NCBI GenBank assembly: GCA_947174735.1
Contig: CAMWKC010000081.1
Location: 1 to 8,446, forward strand
From: an uncultured Porphyromonadaceae bacterium
GTDB lineage: Bacteria > Bacteroidota > Bacteroidia > Bacteroidales > Muribaculaceae
DNA: 8,446 nucleotides
Direction of reading: 5' to 3'
Both the position numbers and the translations under genes were made by a program. The notes under the pieces were generated by a model. It was not told the origin of the DNA, did not search any database, and saw only the letters and a program-made list of their open reading frames with translations. Position 1 is the stretch's first letter; the number at the start of each line of letters is the position of its first letter. Below, in pieces: positions 7,734 to 8,446 of the stretch.

Positions 7734-7918
7734 AACATCAAGGTTACGAAAAGGTATTTTGTATATGTTACAGTCAGCATCAATATGAATCTGACCTGCA
7801 AATATTGCGGTAAGGATAATGTCATCGATCCTCAATCTGGTCACCGGCCTTACCTGACAGGGTAACATACTTTATCGCAGTAAAGTAACCTTGTATCTTA
7901 TACAGATAACAGGAGTAA
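7695..7918 (-). ncRNA. Candidate structured leader RNA or small RNA before sprE
   Basis: Between a possible promoter box (7925-7932) and the terminator at 7695-7733, the minus-strand RNA carries several stems. These are UUACC/GGUAA (7865-7861 with 7854-7850), GGUAAGG/CCUUACC (7854-7848 with 7815-7809, perfect 7 bp) and GUCAG/CUGAC (7795-7791 with 7777-7773). In addition GGCCGGUGACC (7849-7839) can pair with the terminator 3' arm GGUCUUGGCC (7716-7707) over 10 bp with one bulged U. The first two share GGUAA and cannot coexist, and the last competes with the terminator. That layout suits an attenuator; a stand-alone small RNA is the alternative. Ends are inferred; no known RNA family was recognised. 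Confidence 0.3.
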
Positions 7919-7924
7919 TGTATT

Positions 7925-7932
7925 CAAAAATA
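7925..7932 (-). promoter_or_regulatory. Possible Bacteroidota -7 promoter element
   Basis: The minus strand reads TATTTTTG, an exact match to the Bacteroides -7 consensus TAnnTTTG. Transcription would start about 7 nt downstream, near 7918, and run toward sprE. I see no clear -33 TTTG box at the usual spacing, so support is limited. It is the only exact match I found on this strand between the sprE start and this position. Confidence 0.25.
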
Positions 7933-7933
7933 A

Positions 7934-7997
7934 ATGTTCCCGTTATGAAGCAGGGTTCTTTCTCCACACCTGACGAACTCTACAACTTCGGGAACAT
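7934..7997. repeat. 9-bp perfect inverted repeat with 46-nt spacer
   Basis: ATGTTCCCG (7934-7942) and its exact complement CGGGAACAT (7989-7997) flank 46 nt. The left arm directly abuts the possible -7 box at 7925-7932. It could be an RNA stem closing a larger domain or a widely spaced operator. A pairing of this length at this distance can also arise by chance in a region this size. Confidence 0.45.
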
Positions 7998-8056
7998 GGT
8001 TTTGTTTTCTGATGTTTTATCATCTCTGGCTGAACCACTACGAACTTTGTACATGG

Positions 8057-8143
8057 CTTGGCATCCGAGGGGTGGAAATGATACGTGCACTCGTCTCTTG
8101 CGTTGACTTGGCATCCGCATCATGGCGTCGGGCTCTCGTCTCT
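8057..8143. repeat. Imperfect direct repeat of about 50 bp in a G+C-rich block
   Basis: CTTGGCATCCG occurs at 8057-8067 and again at 8107-8117. Each copy is followed by CTCGTCTCT (8090-8098 and 8135-8143). Copies are about 50 bp apart and diverge in between, with a 5-bp length difference. The block 8041-8160 is about 55% G+C by hand count, against about 25% immediately to the right. No coding explanation is evident. Confidence 0.5.
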
Positions 8144-8200
8144 GTCAAACTCTGTGTGGCCTGCTCTGTCTTTATAACTTTTAAGAAGGGCATTGGGTTC

Positions 8201-8402
8201 ACAAAAGATGATATTTTTTACTTTATTTTTTTATTTCATCAAAATCGTTCAGGTTCCATATCCTCTATCTTAGTCTATAAAAAGACACAAAATAACAATT
8301 TTGCCCTACTTTAAAAGACCTTGAGAAAAAGCTTCCGACTTAACGATTATTTCCAAAATCTTTACTTTAATAATTTAATAGCATAAGTAAATATTTTTAC
8401 TA
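8201..8402. other. A/T-rich segment next to DnaA-box-like motifs
   Basis: By hand count 8201-8446 is about 25% G+C, and 8341-8400 is only 10 of 60 bases (17%). It contains T-runs (8215-8219 and 8226-8232) and a TTTACTTTAATAATTTAATA stretch. No gene is seen. Such composition fits a promoter region or a DNA-unwinding element beside the motifs at 8403-8446. Confidence 0.35.
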
Positions 8403-8446
8403 CCTGTCAATAACCTGTAGATAACTTTTTAGTAATTGTAGATAAC
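8403..8446 (-). other. Three phased DnaA-box-like motifs, possible edge of oriC
   Basis: The minus strand carries TTATTGACA (8413-8405), TTATCTACA (8424-8416) and TTATCTACA (8445-8437). Each matches the DnaA box consensus TTATNCACA except at position 6. All share orientation and a preceding G (plus strand: GTxxATAAC). Start-to-start spacing is 11 and 21 bp, about one and two helical turns. The window ends on the third motif, so the array may continue. Adjacent DNA is very A/T-rich. A regulatory DnaA site upstream of another gene is the main alternative to an origin. Confidence 0.4.

Larger units (their letters stand above)
7872..8123 (-). pseudogene. Possible decayed small reading frame, one internal stop
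   Basis: From the ATG at 8123, 47 codons run to a TAG at 7980-7982. The same frame then stays open for 35 more codons to the TAA at 7872-7874. The two parts read MMRMPSQRKRRV...TMFPKL and SSSGVEKEPC...KVTLLR. I know no family for it. One nonsense change would explain the break. However, the frame overlaps the repeats and the possible promoter listed here, and a non-coding origin is at least as likely. Confidence 0.15.
7660..8446. other. 787-bp region without a convincing gene
   Basis: Neither strand shows a convincing protein gene. By hand count, G+C is uneven: about 35-47% at 7741-7860, about 55% at 8041-8160, then about 25% from 8201 to the edge. It holds, from left to right: a minus-strand terminator upstream of sprE, a set of alternative RNA stems, a possible minus-strand promoter, a 9-bp inverted repeat, a direct repeat of about 50 bp, and a cluster of DnaA-box-like motifs. 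Each is listed separately. I see no tRNA or rRNA. Confidence 0.8.

Noticed and set aside
7656..7868. Minus-strand 70-codon frame overlapping the sprE start
   Set aside because: It runs through the terminator hairpin and U-tract and overlaps sprE, so it is explained by RNA structure rather than coding.
7918..8106. Plus-strand frame of 62 codons with AGGAG two bases before its ATG
   Set aside because: The spacing is too short for a Shine-Dalgarno site, Bacteroidota seldom use one, no family was recognised, and the frame overlaps repeats and a possible minus-strand promoter.
8230..8290. Possible tRNA T-arm-like GGTTCCATATCC
   Set aside because: It has no matching acceptor, D or anticodon arms, and the loop lacks the conserved purine.

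Overview
The window reads as a chromosomal segment of a Bacteroidota bacterium, most likely of the order Bacteroidales. A gut Muribaculaceae-type genome is my guess and is not proven by the sequence. The grounds are a PorX-type response regulator with a PglZ effector domain, a SprE/PorW-type lipoprotein, genes without Shine-Dalgarno sequences but with A/T-rich leaders, and one TAnnTTTG-like promoter box.

Layout. Positions 2-1357 (+) hold an almost complete mgtE magnesium channel gene whose first codons lie off the left edge. It converges at a bidirectional terminator (1374-1410) with a leftward block of four genes. In transcription order these are sprE/porW (7659 to 4561), porX (4558 to 3020), a secreted Sel1-repeat protein (2997 to 1954) and an unrecognised 147-residue protein (1897 to 1454). 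Gaps are 2, 22 and 56 nt, so at least the first three look like one operon. In Bacteroidota with a type IX secretion system (T9SS), SprE/PorW is an outer-membrane-associated lipoprotein of that system and PorX is its response regulator. Finding them 2 nt apart argues that they share a function here. No other T9SS gene and no PorY kinase is visible.

The last 93 SprE codons before the short C-terminal end are a Ser-x-x tandem array: four 45-bp units plus a partial fifth, then nine 9-bp SDN units. This is a coding minisatellite that encodes a long acidic disordered tail.

The right 787 bp (7660-8446) hold no convincing gene but are not featureless. On the minus strand, just upstream of sprE, there is a strong strand-specific intrinsic terminator (7695-7733). 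It is preceded by RNA segments that can pair in mutually exclusive ways, including one that could capture the terminator's 3' arm. This resembles an attenuator or riboswitch-like leader, or a small RNA of about 220 nt. Further right lies a G+C-rich block (about 55% at 8041-8160) with an imperfect direct repeat of about 50 bp. After it come about 246 bp of roughly 25% G+C that end in three same-strand DnaA-box-like motifs spaced 11 and 21 bp apart, a possible edge of a replication origin.
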